From Hyphomicrobiaceae bacterium (GTDB taxonomy: Bacteria > Pseudomonadota > Alphaproteobacteria > Rhizobiales > Hyphomicrobiaceae), in the NCBI GenBank assembly GCA_008933705.1, contig WBUN01000057.1, forward strand, positions 1 through 33,403: a stretch of DNA of 33,403 nucleotides, written 5' to 3'. The position numbers were made by a program, and so were the translations under genes. The notes under the pieces were generated by a model. It was given only the letters and a program-made list of their open reading frames with translations. It ran no database searches and had not been told where the DNA came from. Positions 7,200 through 16,368 of this stretch are shown here, one piece after another; position 1 is the stretch's first letter; every line of letters starts with the position of its first letter.

Positions 7200-8573
7200 T
7201 CAGGCGAGGACGCTTGCAGCATCTTCGACCTTACGGAGAGACGACAGGTCGACCTCATCCTGCCCCGGCACGCTGATCCGCGTGAACACAAAGGGATCGA
7301 CCCCGAGTGGCTTGGTCGCATCGAGACCCATCTTCGCGCTGACGCCATCGCGCGCGGTCGGGTCGAGCTTGGAGCCTTGCGCACCCGACACGACGATGAG
7401 GTCGCGGTCGGCCTGAAAGCGCGTGGCGATGGCCCATTGCACCTCGTCTGGGTCGTGGATGTTCACGTCGGTATCGACCACGACCACCTGCTTGAGGTCG
7501 TAGTGGCCGCCGAAAGCGCCCATGATGATGTTTTTGGCCTGACCTTCGTGGCGCTTTTCGATCTGCACCACGAGGTGGTAGCGGCAGACGCCGCCGCGCG
7601 GCAGATACACGTCCTTGACCTCGGGGAAGTTGCGCTGCAGGTGGGCAAGCAGGGTGGCCTCGCGCGGGATCTCGCCGAGAATGAGGTGCTCCATGCTGCC
7701 GCCGACGATGGTGTGGAAGATCGGTCGCTTGCGGTGGGAGATGGCCGTGACGCGCATGACGTGGCTGTCGATGCGTGGGCCGTAGTATTGCGGGAACTCG
7801 CCGAACGGGCCCTCCGGCTCGCGCTCATGTGGTGCGATCGTGCCCTCGATGACGATCTCGGCGCCGGCCGGCACGCGCACCTCGTTCGACACGCACTTCA
7901 CCACCTCGACGGGCATGCCGTGCAGTGCGCCGGCGATGCCAAGCTCGTCGAAATCGAGCGGCGCGATTGCCTGCGAGGACAGCAGCGTGGCGGGATCAAC
8001 GCCGATCACGATCGCAACCTCGAGCGCAACGCCCTTGCGCTCGGCGATGTGGGTATAGGCCATGGTGTGACGCGGCAGCAGCAGGACACCGAGCCGGTCG
8101 GGACCGCTGACCTGGCAGCGGTGGATCGAGATGTTCTGCACACCGGTTTCGGGATTGCGGGCGATCATGAGGCCCGCCGTGATGTAGGCGCCGCTATCCA
8201 ACGCATTGTGCGTCGGAATCGGCAGCATAGCCGCCAGGTCGACCTTGCGATGCAGCACATCCTGCGCGGGTGCGGACTTCACTTCGACGGATGCCAGCGG
8301 ATTCCGCGCCGCCTCCTGGAAACGCGCTAGAAGCTGGCTTTGCGGCACGCCGAGCGCGTCGGCCATCCACTTGGAATCGGCTAGGAGATTGCTCACCACG
8401 GGGATGGCATGACCGCCCGGCTGCGGAAAGATCAATGCGCGCTTGGTCTCGGTGCGCTTGGAGAACGCCGCCAGCTCGTACTTGAGCGACACGCCGGGCC
8501 GGGCCGCATAGAGGCGGTCGGTCTCGGCGAGATAAGCGAGCCACGAGCGCAGATCGCGAAACGGCGGACGCAT
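7200..8573 (-). CDS. UbiD-family prenyl-FMN-dependent (de)carboxylase
   Basis: UbiD enzymes reversibly decarboxylate aromatic, heteroaromatic or alpha,beta-unsaturated acids with prenylated FMN and a divalent metal. The 457-residue protein has the normal length. The NISIHR block at residues 147-152 supplies a metal ligand and active-site Arg, and PHEREPEGPFGE at 248-259 supplies the acidic catalytic residues. GGSMEHLILGEIPREA and GAFGGHYDLKQVVVVD are also typical. The start has GGAAGGA/GAAAG upstream. It is the last gene of the minus-strand operon, 113 bases after the acyl-CoA ligase. UbiX, the maker of its cofactor, is divergent at the operon's other end. Family members include HmfF (furan-2,5-dicarboxylate) and phthaloyl-CoA decarboxylase. 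The substrate here is unknown, but the furoate-type genes nearby favour a furan or related ring acid. Confidence 0.9.
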   Translation of the reverse strand: MRPPFRDLRSWLAYLAETDRLYAARPGVSLKYELAAFSKRTETKRALIFPQPGGHAIPVVSNLLADSKWMADALGVPQSQLLARFQEAARNPLASVEVKSAPAQDVLHRKVDLAAMLPIPTHNALDSGAYITAGLMIARNPETGVQNISIHRCQVSGPDRLGVLLLPRHTMAYTHIAERKGVALEVAIVIGVDPATLLSSQAIAPLDFDELGIAGALHGMPVEVVKCVSNEVRVPAGAEIVIEGTIAPHEREPEGPFGEFPQYYGPRIDSHVMRVTAISHRKRPIFHTIVGGSMEHLILGEIPREATLLAHLQRNFPEVKDVYLPRGGVCRYHLVVQIEKRHEGQAKNIIMGAFGGHYDLKQVVVVDTDVNIHDPDEVQWAIATRFQADRDLIVVSGAQGSKLDPTARDGVSAKMGLDATKPLGVDPFVFTRISVPGQDEVDLSSLRKVEDAASVLA

Positions 8574-8634
8574 CTTTCAGTCCTTCCAGGTCAAGCGAGG
8601 TTCTCAGCCTGGCGCGGGGCGGCCATGGTGATGA

Positions 8635-8646
8635 TAGACTTGTCTA
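8635..8646. promoter_or_regulatory. Small dyad between the acyl-CoA ligase and ubiD
   Basis: TAGAC and GTCTA form an exact 5-bp inverted repeat with a 2-base spacer. It sits in the only gap above 100 bases inside the minus-strand operon (8574-8686), 62 bases before the ubiD start. The dyad and gap could mean that ubiD has its own promoter under a GntR- or TetR-type regulator. An arm length of five is short, so chance is possible. Confidence 0.25.
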
Positions 8647-8686
8647 ATGTAGAGCAGTTCGGACAAGCCGTCCTCGCCCGGCCAGG

Positions 8687-10267
8687 TCATCGCGCGCTGT
8701 GCCTCGTGCTTTCCGGGCCGGCCGCACCAGCCGCCAGCGCTGCGCGAGCCTCGGCGGCCAGCTCGTGCTTAAGCACCTTGCCGACGGCGTTGCGCGGCAG
8801 CACTGGGCGGTAGAAGACGTGCTTGGGCTTCTTGTAGCTCGCGATCGCCTCGCGGCAATGGGCGATGATGGCCTCGGGCGCGGGCGCGGGCGCTGCCGCG
8901 CTGCCTGCCGTCTCGATGAAGGCGGCGACGGCCTCGCCGAACACCGGGTCAGGAACGCCGACCACGGCGACGGCGGCGATGCCCGGCATGGTCGCGATCA
9001 CCAGCTCGACCTCCTTGGAGTAGATGTTGAGCCCGCCGCTGACGATCATGTCCTTTTTGCGGTCGACGATGGAGATGTAGCCGTCGCCGTCCATGGTCGC
9101 GAGATCGCCGGTGAAGAACCATCCGTCGCGAATGGCGTCCGCAGTCTCCTGCGGGCGGTTGAAGTACTGCTTCATCACGGTGAAGGCGCCGGGCTTGCCG
9201 GAGCGGACGGCCAGCTCGCCGACCTCACCCGTCGGCACATCACGGCCGTTGGCATCGACGATGCGCGCCTCGACGCCGGGAGCGGGACGGCCGACCGACT
9301 CGGGATGCGTGAACTGCTCGGCGTGCGAGAGGTTGGTAACACCGCCGGCCTCGGTCATGCCGAAGAACGACACCAGCTCGGTGTCGGGCAGCAGCTCGAT
9401 CAGGCGCTGCTTGAGCTCGACGGGAAAGGCCTCGCCGGTAACCGCGATTCGCGTCAGCGAGCGGCAGCGCCCGGGAGCCTTCTCCAGCTCCGGCAGGAGC
9501 ATGCGGCACATGGTGGGGACCATGCCGAACACGGTGATGCGCTCGCGCTCGATGGTCTCGACGATGCGCTCGGCGTCGAACTGCTTGAGCACGAAGAGAG
9601 TGCCGCCCAGCATCATGGCGTTCATCAGGCGGCCGAGGCCGGCGCGATGGGCCATCGGGGCGACCACCAGATAGCGATCGTCCGCGTTGATGCGCCATTC
9701 GACGCCGTTCATGTAGCCGTGCTGGATGAGAATGTTGGCGTGCGTCAGCTCCACGCCCTTCGGGCGGCCGGTGGTGCCCGATGTGTACATGACGAGGCTC
9801 GTGTCGTGCTCGACGGGTATCTGCGGCAACGACCGCATCGGCGCCGAGCGGACCTCCCCGAAAGCCCTCATGCCGGCATGCGTGCCGCCGATGACGATAC
9901 CTGCCGCTCCGGTGTCCGCCAGGATGTTGGCGACGCCAGCGGCGCTGTCGGCGTGACAGACGACGGCCTTGGCGCCCGAGTCCCGGCAGAAGTAGGCGAG
10001 CTCGTTGAGCGTTAGGCGCGTGGTCACCGGGATCACGATCGCGCCAGCCGCCAGCGCGCCGAACATGGCCTCTACGAACTCGATGCTATTGGGCACATAC
10101 AGCACGAGCCGGTCGCCGACGCGGAGGCCGAGATCATGCAGCCCGCCGGCGATGCGCCGAATGCTCTCCGCCAGCTCGCCGAAGGTGACGCGGCGGTCGC
10201 CGCAGACGACGGCAGGCTTGTGCGGAGTGCGCCGGCAATGCTCGAGCAGCACCGTGTCGAGACGCAT
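8687..10267 (-). CDS. AMP-dependent acyl-CoA ligase (class I adenylate-forming)
   Basis: The enzyme activates a carboxylic acid to its acyl-CoA through an acyl-adenylate. The AMP-binding P-loop YTSGTTGRPKGVE is at residues 161-173, the adenine motif SFFGMTEAGG near 306-315, the hinge GWFFTGDLATMD and DRKKDMIVSGGLN near 410-440, and the catalytic lysine in NAVGKVLKHEL near the C-terminus. The length of 526 residues is normal, with an Ala-rich tail. It starts 3 bases after the DUF35 gene, so the genes are co-transcribed. Its place among crotonase, thiolase-like, DUF35 and UbiD genes suggests that it activates the imported ring or side-chain acid. The exact acid cannot be read from sequence. Confidence 0.9.
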   Translation of the reverse strand: MRLDTVLLEHCRRTPHKPAVVCGDRRVTFGELAESIRRIAGGLHDLGLRVGDRLVLYVPNSIEFVEAMFGALAAGAIVIPVTTRLTLNELAYFCRDSGAKAVVCHADSAAGVANILADTGAAGIVIGGTHAGMRAFGEVRSAPMRSLPQIPVEHDTSLVMYTSGTTGRPKGVELTHANILIQHGYMNGVEWRINADDRYLVVAPMAHRAGLGRLMNAMMLGGTLFVLKQFDAERIVETIERERITVFGMVPTMCRMLLPELEKAPGRCRSLTRIAVTGEAFPVELKQRLIELLPDTELVSFFGMTEAGGVTNLSHAEQFTHPESVGRPAPGVEARIVDANGRDVPTGEVGELAVRSGKPGAFTVMKQYFNRPQETADAIRDGWFFTGDLATMDGDGYISIVDRKKDMIVSGGLNIYSKEVELVIATMPGIAAVAVVGVPDPVFGEAVAAFIETAGSAAAPAPAPEAIIAHCREAIASYKKPKHVFYRPVLPRNAVGKVLKHELAAEARAALAAGAAGPESTRHSAR

Positions 10268-10270
10268 CGC

Positions 10271-10690
10271 TTACCCCTTGGCGAGCTTGAAGGCCGGGTA
10301 GTAACCCCTCTCCAGCTTCTCCCAGGCCAGCTCGACGCGGCGGCCGATGGCGACGTCCGCTGGATCGCTCTCGACGATGTTGGCGATCATGCGCACGCCC
10401 TCGTCCAGCTCGACGGTGGCGACAGCGAGCGGCAGGCGCCCCTCGAGGCCCGGTCCCGGAATGCGAATGACCGTGCAGGCATAGATCGTGCCCTTGCCGG
10501 CGACCTTGCGCCACTCGATGTTGCGCGAGCCGCTGTAGATGCTGACCGGGCGCGGGTAGTGCTGGAATCTTCCGGTGTCCTTGCAATATTGCAACACCAG
10601 CTCCCTGCGTGCGGCCGCCTCCCAGAACGGCGCGGTGTCGACGTAGACGTTGGCTTGCGGCGCCGGCCGCGCTGTGGGCTTCTCTGACAT
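10271..10690 (-). CDS. DUF35 OB-fold protein, partner of the thiolase-like enzyme
   Basis: The 139-residue protein has the DUF35 layout: an N-terminal helix (APFWEAAARRELVLQYC), a rubredoxin-like ribbon region and a C-terminal OB fold (GKGTIYACTVIRIPG ... PLAVATVELDEGVRMIANI). In most family members the ribbon has four cysteines. Here only the first remains (QYCKDTGRFQHYPR), so zinc binding there is probably lost. DUF35 proteins form complexes with thiolases or thiolase-like aldolases, for example ChsH2 with Ltp2 in steroid side-chain removal, where the OB fold channels acyl-CoA. The gene starts 1 base after the thiolase-like stop and has a strong GGAGG site, which supports a complex. Confidence 0.88.
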   Translation of the reverse strand: MSEKPTARPAPQANVYVDTAPFWEAAARRELVLQYCKDTGRFQHYPRPVSIYSGSRNIEWRKVAGKGTIYACTVIRIPGPGLEGRLPLAVATVELDEGVRMIANIVESDPADVAIGRRVELAWEKLERGYYPAFKLAKG

Positions 10691-10691
10691 C

Positions 10692-11858
10692 TCAGGCCTC
10701 CAAGATCATTGCTGCGCTGGTGCCCCAGTTGCGGGCATAGGGAATGACGCCGATGCCCGTGACGAGCGCGGTCTTGGGATCCTTGATCTGGCGCCGGCCG
10801 CCTTCGCCGAACAGCTGGCGCACGGCCTCCGCGAGGTTGAGGCCACCGCTCGCCAAGCCAGGCTGGCCGGCTGAGATCTGCCCGCCACCGGTATTGAGCG
10901 GCAGTTTGCCCCTGTAGGAGATGTCGGTCGCGAGCACGAAGTCGGAGCCCTCGCCGCGCTTGCAGAAGCCGAAGTCCTCGAACTGCATCAGCACGGCTAT
11001 GGTGAAGTCGTCGTAGGGCTGGAACATATGGATGTCGGCGGGCTTGAGGCCTGCCTTGGCGAACAGCTTCGGCGCGATGCGTGCGAAGCCGGTCTCCGTG
11101 ATATCCGGGCAGGCCTGATTGCCGTTGACGTTGGTCAGCTCCGCATAGGCGGCGGGGCGGACCATCTTCTTGATGCCCCACGTCTCGGCGCGCTCGCGCG
11201 TGGTGACGAGAAAGGCGTTGGCGCCGTCGCAGAACATCACCGAGTCGAGCACGCGCAAGGGATCGGCGATGACGCGGGAGGTCTTGTACTCCTCCATCGT
11301 CATCGGCTTCTTGAACTTGGGCAGCGCATTGTCGTTCAGCAGGGCGTGCTCGCGCTGGGTGATGGCGATCTTGCCGAGCGCTTCGTCCTTGAGTTTGAAC
11401 TGGTGGGCGTAGCGACTCATCAGCAGACCGAACATGGCAGGCGGACCCTGCACGCCGACAGGATCCTGGAACTCGCCGCGAAAGGCACCATAGTTGGCGC
11501 GCCAGTTGGTGCTGGGCGCGTCGGCGGAGAGCACCACGGCCGCCTTGCAGTAGCCGTCGCGGATGGCAGACGCCGCACGCGCCACCCCGCCTGTCGCCGA
11601 GCAGCCGCCGATGCCACCGTAGTTGGTCCACGTCGGTGAGAGGCCCAGCGCCTCTGTCATATACACGGCGAAGAACGGGTTCGACGCCTCGCTGAGCGGA
11701 ACCGTGACCGACAGGCCGTCGATGACGTCCTTCTCGATGCCCGTCGAAGCGATCAGCGATGCAAGAGCCTCGCCCGCGAAATCGTAGGCACTGCGACCGG
11801 AGCGGAATGCGACCGGCGTTTCGGCATAGCCGGCGATGACGATGTCAGACTTGGCCAT
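10692..11858 (-). CDS. Thiolase-like enzyme (Ltp2/SCP-x type), probable retro-aldolase or thiolase
   Basis: The 388-residue protein has the thiolase double fold: IAGYAETPVAF at the N-terminus, the nucleophile-region helix IGGCSATGGVARAASAI at about residues 83-99, and a C-terminal half with FQPYDDFTIAVLMQFEDFGF and LNTGGGQISAGQPGLASGG. The C-terminal active-site motifs of true degradative thiolases (NEAFA, GGHPxG, CxG) are not present. Their places hold the variants seen in the Ltp2-like, DUF35-paired group. A Cys lies in the GGC motif but one position off the usual nucleophile. Such enzymes cleave beta-hydroxyacyl-CoA by retro-aldol reaction (Ltp2) or act as thiolases. Upstream is a crotonase 6 bases away and downstream the DUF35 partner. 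The start has GGGGAG before it. Confidence 0.85.
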   Translation of the reverse strand: MAKSDIVIAGYAETPVAFRSGRSAYDFAGEALASLIASTGIEKDVIDGLSVTVPLSEASNPFFAVYMTEALGLSPTWTNYGGIGGCSATGGVARAASAIRDGYCKAAVVLSADAPSTNWRANYGAFRGEFQDPVGVQGPPAMFGLLMSRYAHQFKLKDEALGKIAITQREHALLNDNALPKFKKPMTMEEYKTSRVIADPLRVLDSVMFCDGANAFLVTTRERAETWGIKKMVRPAAYAELTNVNGNQACPDITETGFARIAPKLFAKAGLKPADIHMFQPYDDFTIAVLMQFEDFGFCKRGEGSDFVLATDISYRGKLPLNTGGGQISAGQPGLASGGLNLAEAVRQLFGEGGRRQIKDPKTALVTGIGVIPYARNWGTSAAMILEA

Positions 11859-11864
11859 TTTCGG

Positions 11865-12659
11865 CTACTCCCCGAGGAATTCCGGCGTGCGCTTCTCGCG
11901 GAAGGCCTTCAGCCCCTCCTCACGATCGCGCGTGAAATAAAGCATGAAGGACGCGTCGCCCTCGGTCGTCATGCCGTCGGCCAGCGCCATGTCGATGCCG
12001 TGATCGATGACGCCCTTTGTGAGCATCACCGGCAGCGGCGCGTTGGCAGCGATCTGCTCGGCGATCTCGCGTGCCTTGTCGATGGCCTTGCCCGCCGGCG
12101 TGACGTGATTGACCAGGCGGTACTCTCTTGCCTCGGCCGCGCTGATGCGGCGCCCGGTCCACATCAGCTCCTTGGCGAGCGGCTTGCCGATCAGGCGCGG
12201 CAGCGTCTGCGTGCCGCCGCCGCCCGGCATGAGACCGAGCTTGATCTCGGGCAGGCCGAACTTGGCTGTCTCGCTGGCGACGATGATGTCGCCGCACAGC
12301 GCCAGCTCGAGACCGCCGCCGAGCGCGAAGCCCTCCACGGCCGTGATGATCGGCTTGGTGAACTCAGGCAGCTCGCGGAACACACGGTTGACCTTGCGGG
12401 TGCGTTTGCGCAGCCGGTAGAAGTCGAAATACTCGTTGTCCCTGATCTGGAACTCGCTCGTATCGATGCCGGTGCAGAACGCTTTCTCGACACCCTTGAG
12501 GATCACGGCCCGGCATGCGCGGTCGAGCTCGACCGTCTCGAGCGCGTGCAGAATCTCGGCCGCCGTCTTCTCGCGGATCGAGTTCAGCTTCTCGGGGCGG
12601 TTGATCTGAACTTCGAGCCAGCGGTCCGTCCGCTCGACAATAATGTCTTCGTACTGCAT
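11865..12659 (-). CDS. Enoyl-CoA hydratase/isomerase (crotonase) family protein
   Basis: The 264-residue protein is normal for a crotonase. [13 protein letters not shown] lies near residue 20, the oxyanion-hole segment [12 protein letters not shown] near 60-70, and [11 protein letters not shown] plus [18 protein letters not shown] carry both glutamates used by true hydratases (one in GLELAL, one in LPEIK). This favours water addition to an enoyl-CoA over a hydrolase or isomerase role. It has a GGAGAA ribosome site and stands 36 bases after the ABC ATPase and 6 before the thiolase-like gene. In this operon it would make the beta-hydroxyacyl-CoA that the thiolase-like/DUF35 pair cleaves. Confidence 0.9.
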   Translation of the reverse strand: MQYEDIIVERTDRWLEVQINRPEKLNSIREKTAAEILHALETVELDRACRAVILKGVEKAFCTGIDTSEFQIRDNEYFDFYRLRKRTRKVNRVFRELPEFTKPIITAVEGFALGGGLELALCGDIIVASETAKFGLPEIKLGLMPGGGGTQTLPRLIGKPLAKELMWTGRRISAAEAREYRLVNHVTPAGKAIDKAREIAEQIAANAPLPVMLTKGVIDHGIDMALADGMTTEGDASFMLYFTRDREEGLKAFREKRTPEFLGE

Positions 12660-12695
12660 TCGCTTCTCCGGTGAATGCTTGGCTGTTGGCTGCCG

Positions 12696-13447
<752 letters not shown>

Positions 13448-13451
<4 letters not shown>

Positions 13452-14281
13452 CGGACTGCTGCCTCGGGACGCCACTTCAGCAGGGCCTTGTCGATGCTGG
13501 CGATCGCCGCCTGAAGGGCAAGGTTCAAGATCACGAGCAGCAGCGTCCAGGCGAGCACCTTGTCGATGCGGAAGGTCGACTGCGCCAGGCTCATGCGCGA
13601 GCCGATGCCGATCGCGGAAGCGACCAGTTCGGCGAAAATCGCCATGCGGATGGCGTAGCCGATCACCGCCTTTGTCGTCGTCAGGATGTAGGGGACGATG
13701 TGCGGTGCTATCAGATAGCGCAGAACCTGCCAGCGCCGCGGACGGAAGCTCTCCAGCATGTCCACCCATTCGCGCGGCAAAGCGCGGATGCCGTCGAAGA
13801 CGTTGAGGGCGTAGAAGGGAATGAGGATGACGGAGAGGATGAAGAAGATGCGAACTTCCGGATCGCGGAACCAGAAGATCGCCAGCAGCATCCAGGACAA
13901 GGCGGGGATGCCCGTGTCTATGATGACGAGCGAGCGGAGATAGGGGCGCAAGCGCGGGAATACGCCCATGATGATGCCGAGCAGGACGCCAACCAGCATC
14001 GAGAACAGGACGGCGGCGGCAAGCCGCAGCCCCGTGATGCCGATATGGATGGGATCGGCGGTCAGCACCTCCCAGGTCGCCTGCAGGATGATCAGAGGCT
14101 GGGGCATCACGTAGGGTGGCAGGAATGCGCTGCCGACCTGGATCGCCAGGACGAGCAGCGCCACGACCACCAGAGTCGGCACGAGGTCGCCGCTCCAGCG
14201 GGCGGACTCCGTCTGCACGGTCGCGACAGGCACGGCCTCACGGGCGGACTCGGCGGGTTTACCGCTGACTTGCGCAGCCAC
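13448..14281 (-). CDS. NitT/TauT-type ABC transporter permease
   Basis: The 277-residue inner-membrane protein has about six helices. The first (LVPTLVVVALLVLAIQVGSAF) follows a 30-residue Ala/Glu-rich cytoplasmic N-terminus. The EAA loop that contacts the ATPase is seen at RALPREWVDMLESFRPRRWQ, followed by APHIVPYILTTTKAVIGYAIR. The start is GTG at 14281 with GGAGG 5 bases upstream. The stop overlaps the ATPase start by 4 bases. The importer class takes up sulfonates, nitrate, thiamine precursors and, in catabolic clusters, aromatic acids such as phthalate. Context argues for an aromatic or heteroaromatic acid here. Confidence 0.92.
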
Positions 14282-14344
14282 GATGACCTCCCTGCAACAG
14301 AGATGCGCTGGTCGAAACCAAGAGCCGGCCGCTCGTCACGGCGC

Positions 14345-15337
14345 TCACGCCAGGGCGAAGAAGCCGTCATCGGGCAGCCGCGTCAGCAGGCCGTTGCGCA
14401 GAAAGAAGTCCGAAGCGGTCATGATGCTCTTGCGCTCTGCCAAGTCCGACATGGGACCATACACGAACCGCAGCCGCTTCGAGGAGATGGCGTCCTTCAG
14501 CACGGCCGGCGCAAAGCCGGTGCGCTCGCCCACGATCGCCACCGCGCCGGCGACGTCGCCCATGATGCCGTCGACGCAATCCTTGAACACGGCGTTGACG
14601 CGCTTGACCGCCTGCCCATCGCGCGAGATCAGCTCGTTGCGCACCGCCACGGAGAAGTAGGGCAGGGAGAGGCCCGTCCTCTGCTTGTAGACATCGCCGG
14701 CAGTGAAGATCACCTGCAGATTGGCGTCGGCGGCGAGCGCGGCGCTGATGTTGGGCTCCCAGGAGAGGGCGGCGTCGGCCCCGCCGGAGCGGAGCAGAGT
14801 GACGGAGGCGGCAGGATTGGTGACGTTCTGGACGGTGGCGTCGGCCTCCAGATCGAGGCCCATGAATTCCTTCACGATCGCCTTCGTCATGCGGTATGTG
14901 CCCGTCGATTGCGGGGCGGCAATCACCTTGCCCTTCAGCTCGCCGACGGCCTTGGGGCCGTTCTTGCCGGTGATGAGGCTGACCATGTCGCTGGTGGTGA
15001 CCGTGCAGAGCAGCTTGATCGGCACACCGCCGGCGTGGCGGACCGCAAATGTGTCCCAGCTGCCGATGCAGACGTCGTAGTTGCCCGCGACGAAGTCGCC
15101 ATAGTAGGTCGGGACGGAGGTGTATACGGTCGGTGCGGCGAGCTTGAAACCGTTCTTCTCGTCGAGCTTGAAGTGACGAATATATTCCGTCATCAGCACG
15201 GTGAAGCCGGGCGTGAGCGAGGCCCAGCGCACGTCGGCCGCCGCCGCAGCGGGAATTCGCAATGCCGATGCGGCGAGGCCGGCCAGCGCCGCTGCACCGC
15301 CACCAAGGACGCAACGACGGCTCAAACCCAAGTCCAT
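14345..15337 (-). CDS. NitT/TauT-type ABC transporter substrate-binding protein
   Basis: This is the periplasmic binding protein (SsuA/NMT1-like) of the importer, 330 residues. The N-terminus MDLGLSRRCVLGGGAAALAG has a twin-arginine and hydrophobic core ending in an Ala-rich cleavage region (about residue 33), so Tat export is possible. The mature part shows YGDFVAGNYDVCIGSWDTF, LKGKVIAAPQSTG and LLRSGGADAALSWEP, typical of the two-lobed fold. An upstream extension to 15409 is open, but ATG 15337 has GGGAGG 5 bases before it and begins with the signal sequence. It is the first gene of the eight-gene minus-strand operon, and the palindrome at 15378-15390 lies 41 bases before it. Confidence 0.92.
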   Translation of the reverse strand: MDLGLSRRCVLGGGAAALAGLAASALRIPAAAAADVRWASLTPGFTVLMTEYIRHFKLDEKNGFKLAAPTVYTSVPTYYGDFVAGNYDVCIGSWDTFAVRHAGGVPIKLLCTVTTSDMVSLITGKNGPKAVGELKGKVIAAPQSTGTYRMTKAIVKEFMGLDLEADATVQNVTNPAASVTLLRSGGADAALSWEPNISAALAADANLQVIFTAGDVYKQRTGLSLPYFSVAVRNELISRDGQAVKRVNAVFKDCVDGIMGDVAGAVAIVGERTGFAPAVLKDAISSKRLRFVYGPMSDLAERKSIMTASDFFLRNGLLTRLPDDGFFALA

Positions 15338-15377
15338 GGTATCCTCCCGGATGCTCTTGATTTGCCTTCTTGCGCAA

Positions 15378-15390
15378 GTTCGAGTCGAAC
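15378..15390. promoter_or_regulatory. 13-bp palindrome upstream of the minus-strand operon
   Basis: GTTCGA and TCGAAC flank a single G, with exact arms. It lies 41 bases before the first gene of the minus-strand operon, where an operator overlapping the promoter would be expected. The LysR and AraC proteins encoded nearby usually prefer other site shapes, so a regulator encoded elsewhere is possible. Function is inferred from position only. Confidence 0.4.
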
Positions 15391-15458
15391 GTTGGCGCCG
15401 TGCAGCCAAACACTAGAAAGCCGCAGGCGACGGCGAAAGAACGAATTTGCCTCTGGAG

Positions 15459-15476
15459 CGTTCCAGGAATGGAACG
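15459..15476. promoter_or_regulatory. Second inverted repeat in the divergent control region
   Basis: CGTTCC and GGAACG are exact 6-bp arms separated by AGGAAT. It lies 122 bases from the minus-strand operon and 270 bases from ubiX. It could be a regulator site serving either direction, but in GC-rich DNA such dyads occur by chance, so the claim is weak. Confidence 0.25.
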
Positions 15477-15745
15477 GTCGCGGCGTGGGGCCCTGGGGCG
15501 CAAGCGGCGGCGTGGCGCTGGGGACCGGCGAGCCGCAGGTGCGACCCCGGCCCAAGGATCAAGCGTTTGCGCGGGCGTCGCATTCCGGGACGGAGCTGTG
15601 CTAGCTGTTGCATGGGTGAGAGCGCGCTCGCCGGTGCGTCATCGTCAAGCATTTGCCGCGAATGCGTGTGGCGGCTGGGCCCGCTGCCGCTACACTGAGT
15701 GCTTCAAGCGTGAGCTGCCGGGACCGAACAGTCGAGGTGTGAGAG

Positions 15746-16342
15746 ATGCCGACGGACGATGCCTCCAAGCCGCTGATCGTCGGCATCAGCGGAGCGTCGG
15801 GCGCAATCTACGGCATTCGCTTGCTCGAGATCCTGAAAGAGGCAGGGATCGAGACCCATCTCATCATCACGCGTGCGGCACAAGTCACGCTTGCTGCAGA
15901 GACCGACCTCAAGGTGTCGGACGTGGAGAAGCTGGCAAGCGTGGTGCTCAGCAATCAGGATATCGGCGCCGCATGCTCCAGCGGGTCGTTCGCGACACGC
16001 GGCATGGTCGTCGCTCCCTGCTCCGTGAAGACGCTCTCGGAGATCGCCGTATGTCCTGGAGGCAATCTCTTGTCGCGTGCCGCGGACGTCACGCTGAAGG
16101 AGCGTCGGCGGCTGGTGCTGCTGTTGCGCGAGACCCCGCTGCATCTCGGGCATATCCGCAGCATGCAGGCGGCAACGGAGGCGGGTGCGATCATCTATCC
16201 GCCGGTGCCGGCGTTCTATACGCGCCCGTCGAGCCTCCAAGACATGGTCGATCACACGATCGGGCGCGTTCTCGATCTCTTCGGCATCGATGCCAAGCTG
16301 GCCTCTCGCTGGGCCGGGGTGCGTTCCAGAAATCGAACGTGA
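15746..16342 (+). CDS. ubiX: UbiX-family flavin prenyltransferase
   Basis: UbiX joins a dimethylallyl group to FMN to make prenyl-FMN, the cofactor of UbiD enzymes. The 198-residue protein shows GISGASGAIYGIRLLEIL (FMN-phosphate loop), the CSSGSFATRGMVVAPCSVKTL segment, LVLLLRETPLHLGHIRSM with the active-site Arg-Glu, and the C-terminal PAFYTRPSSLQDMVDHTIGRVLDL. All are canonical. The start has GAGG about 9 bases upstream. It is divergent from the operon whose last gene is ubiD, so the pair likely serves that decarboxylase; the furan-dicarboxylate gene pair hmfF-hmfG has the same composition. A ubiquinone role cannot be excluded. Confidence 0.93.
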   Translation: MPTDDASKPLIVGISGASGAIYGIRLLEILKEAGIETHLIITRAAQVTLAAETDLKVSDVEKLASVVLSNQDIGAACSSGSFATRGMVVAPCSVKTLSEIAVCPGGNLLSRAADVTLKERRRLVLLLRETPLHLGHIRSMQAATEAGAIIYPPVPAFYTRPSSLQDMVDHTIGRVLDLFGIDAKLASRWAGVRSRNRT

Positions 16343-16368
16343 GGCGGGCCGAAGCCTCTCAAAGCGCA

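Larger units (their letters stand above)
15338..15745. other. Intergenic region between the divergent catabolic transcription units
   Basis: About 400 bases separate the binding-protein gene (minus) and ubiX (plus). No conserved protein is seen, although GC-rich frames run through it. It must hold the promoters for both directions. Two inverted repeats (15378-15390 and 15459-15476) are listed separately. TACACT near 15691-15696 could be a -10 box for ubiX, but no good -35 box goes with it. Confidence 0.6.

Noticed and set aside
8699-10015. Plus-strand frame of 438 codons opposite the acyl-CoA ligase
   Set aside because: It is a shadow of the ligase in GC-rich DNA, without family features.
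13700-15604. Long plus-strand frame of 634 codons across the permease and binding-protein genes
   Set aside because: It is antisense to two well-recognised ABC genes and shows no known domain.
15370-16368. Upstream extension of the TIGR02444 protein through ubiX
   Set aside because: The extension is out of frame with ubiX and has no family similarity; the family start motif is at 16369.
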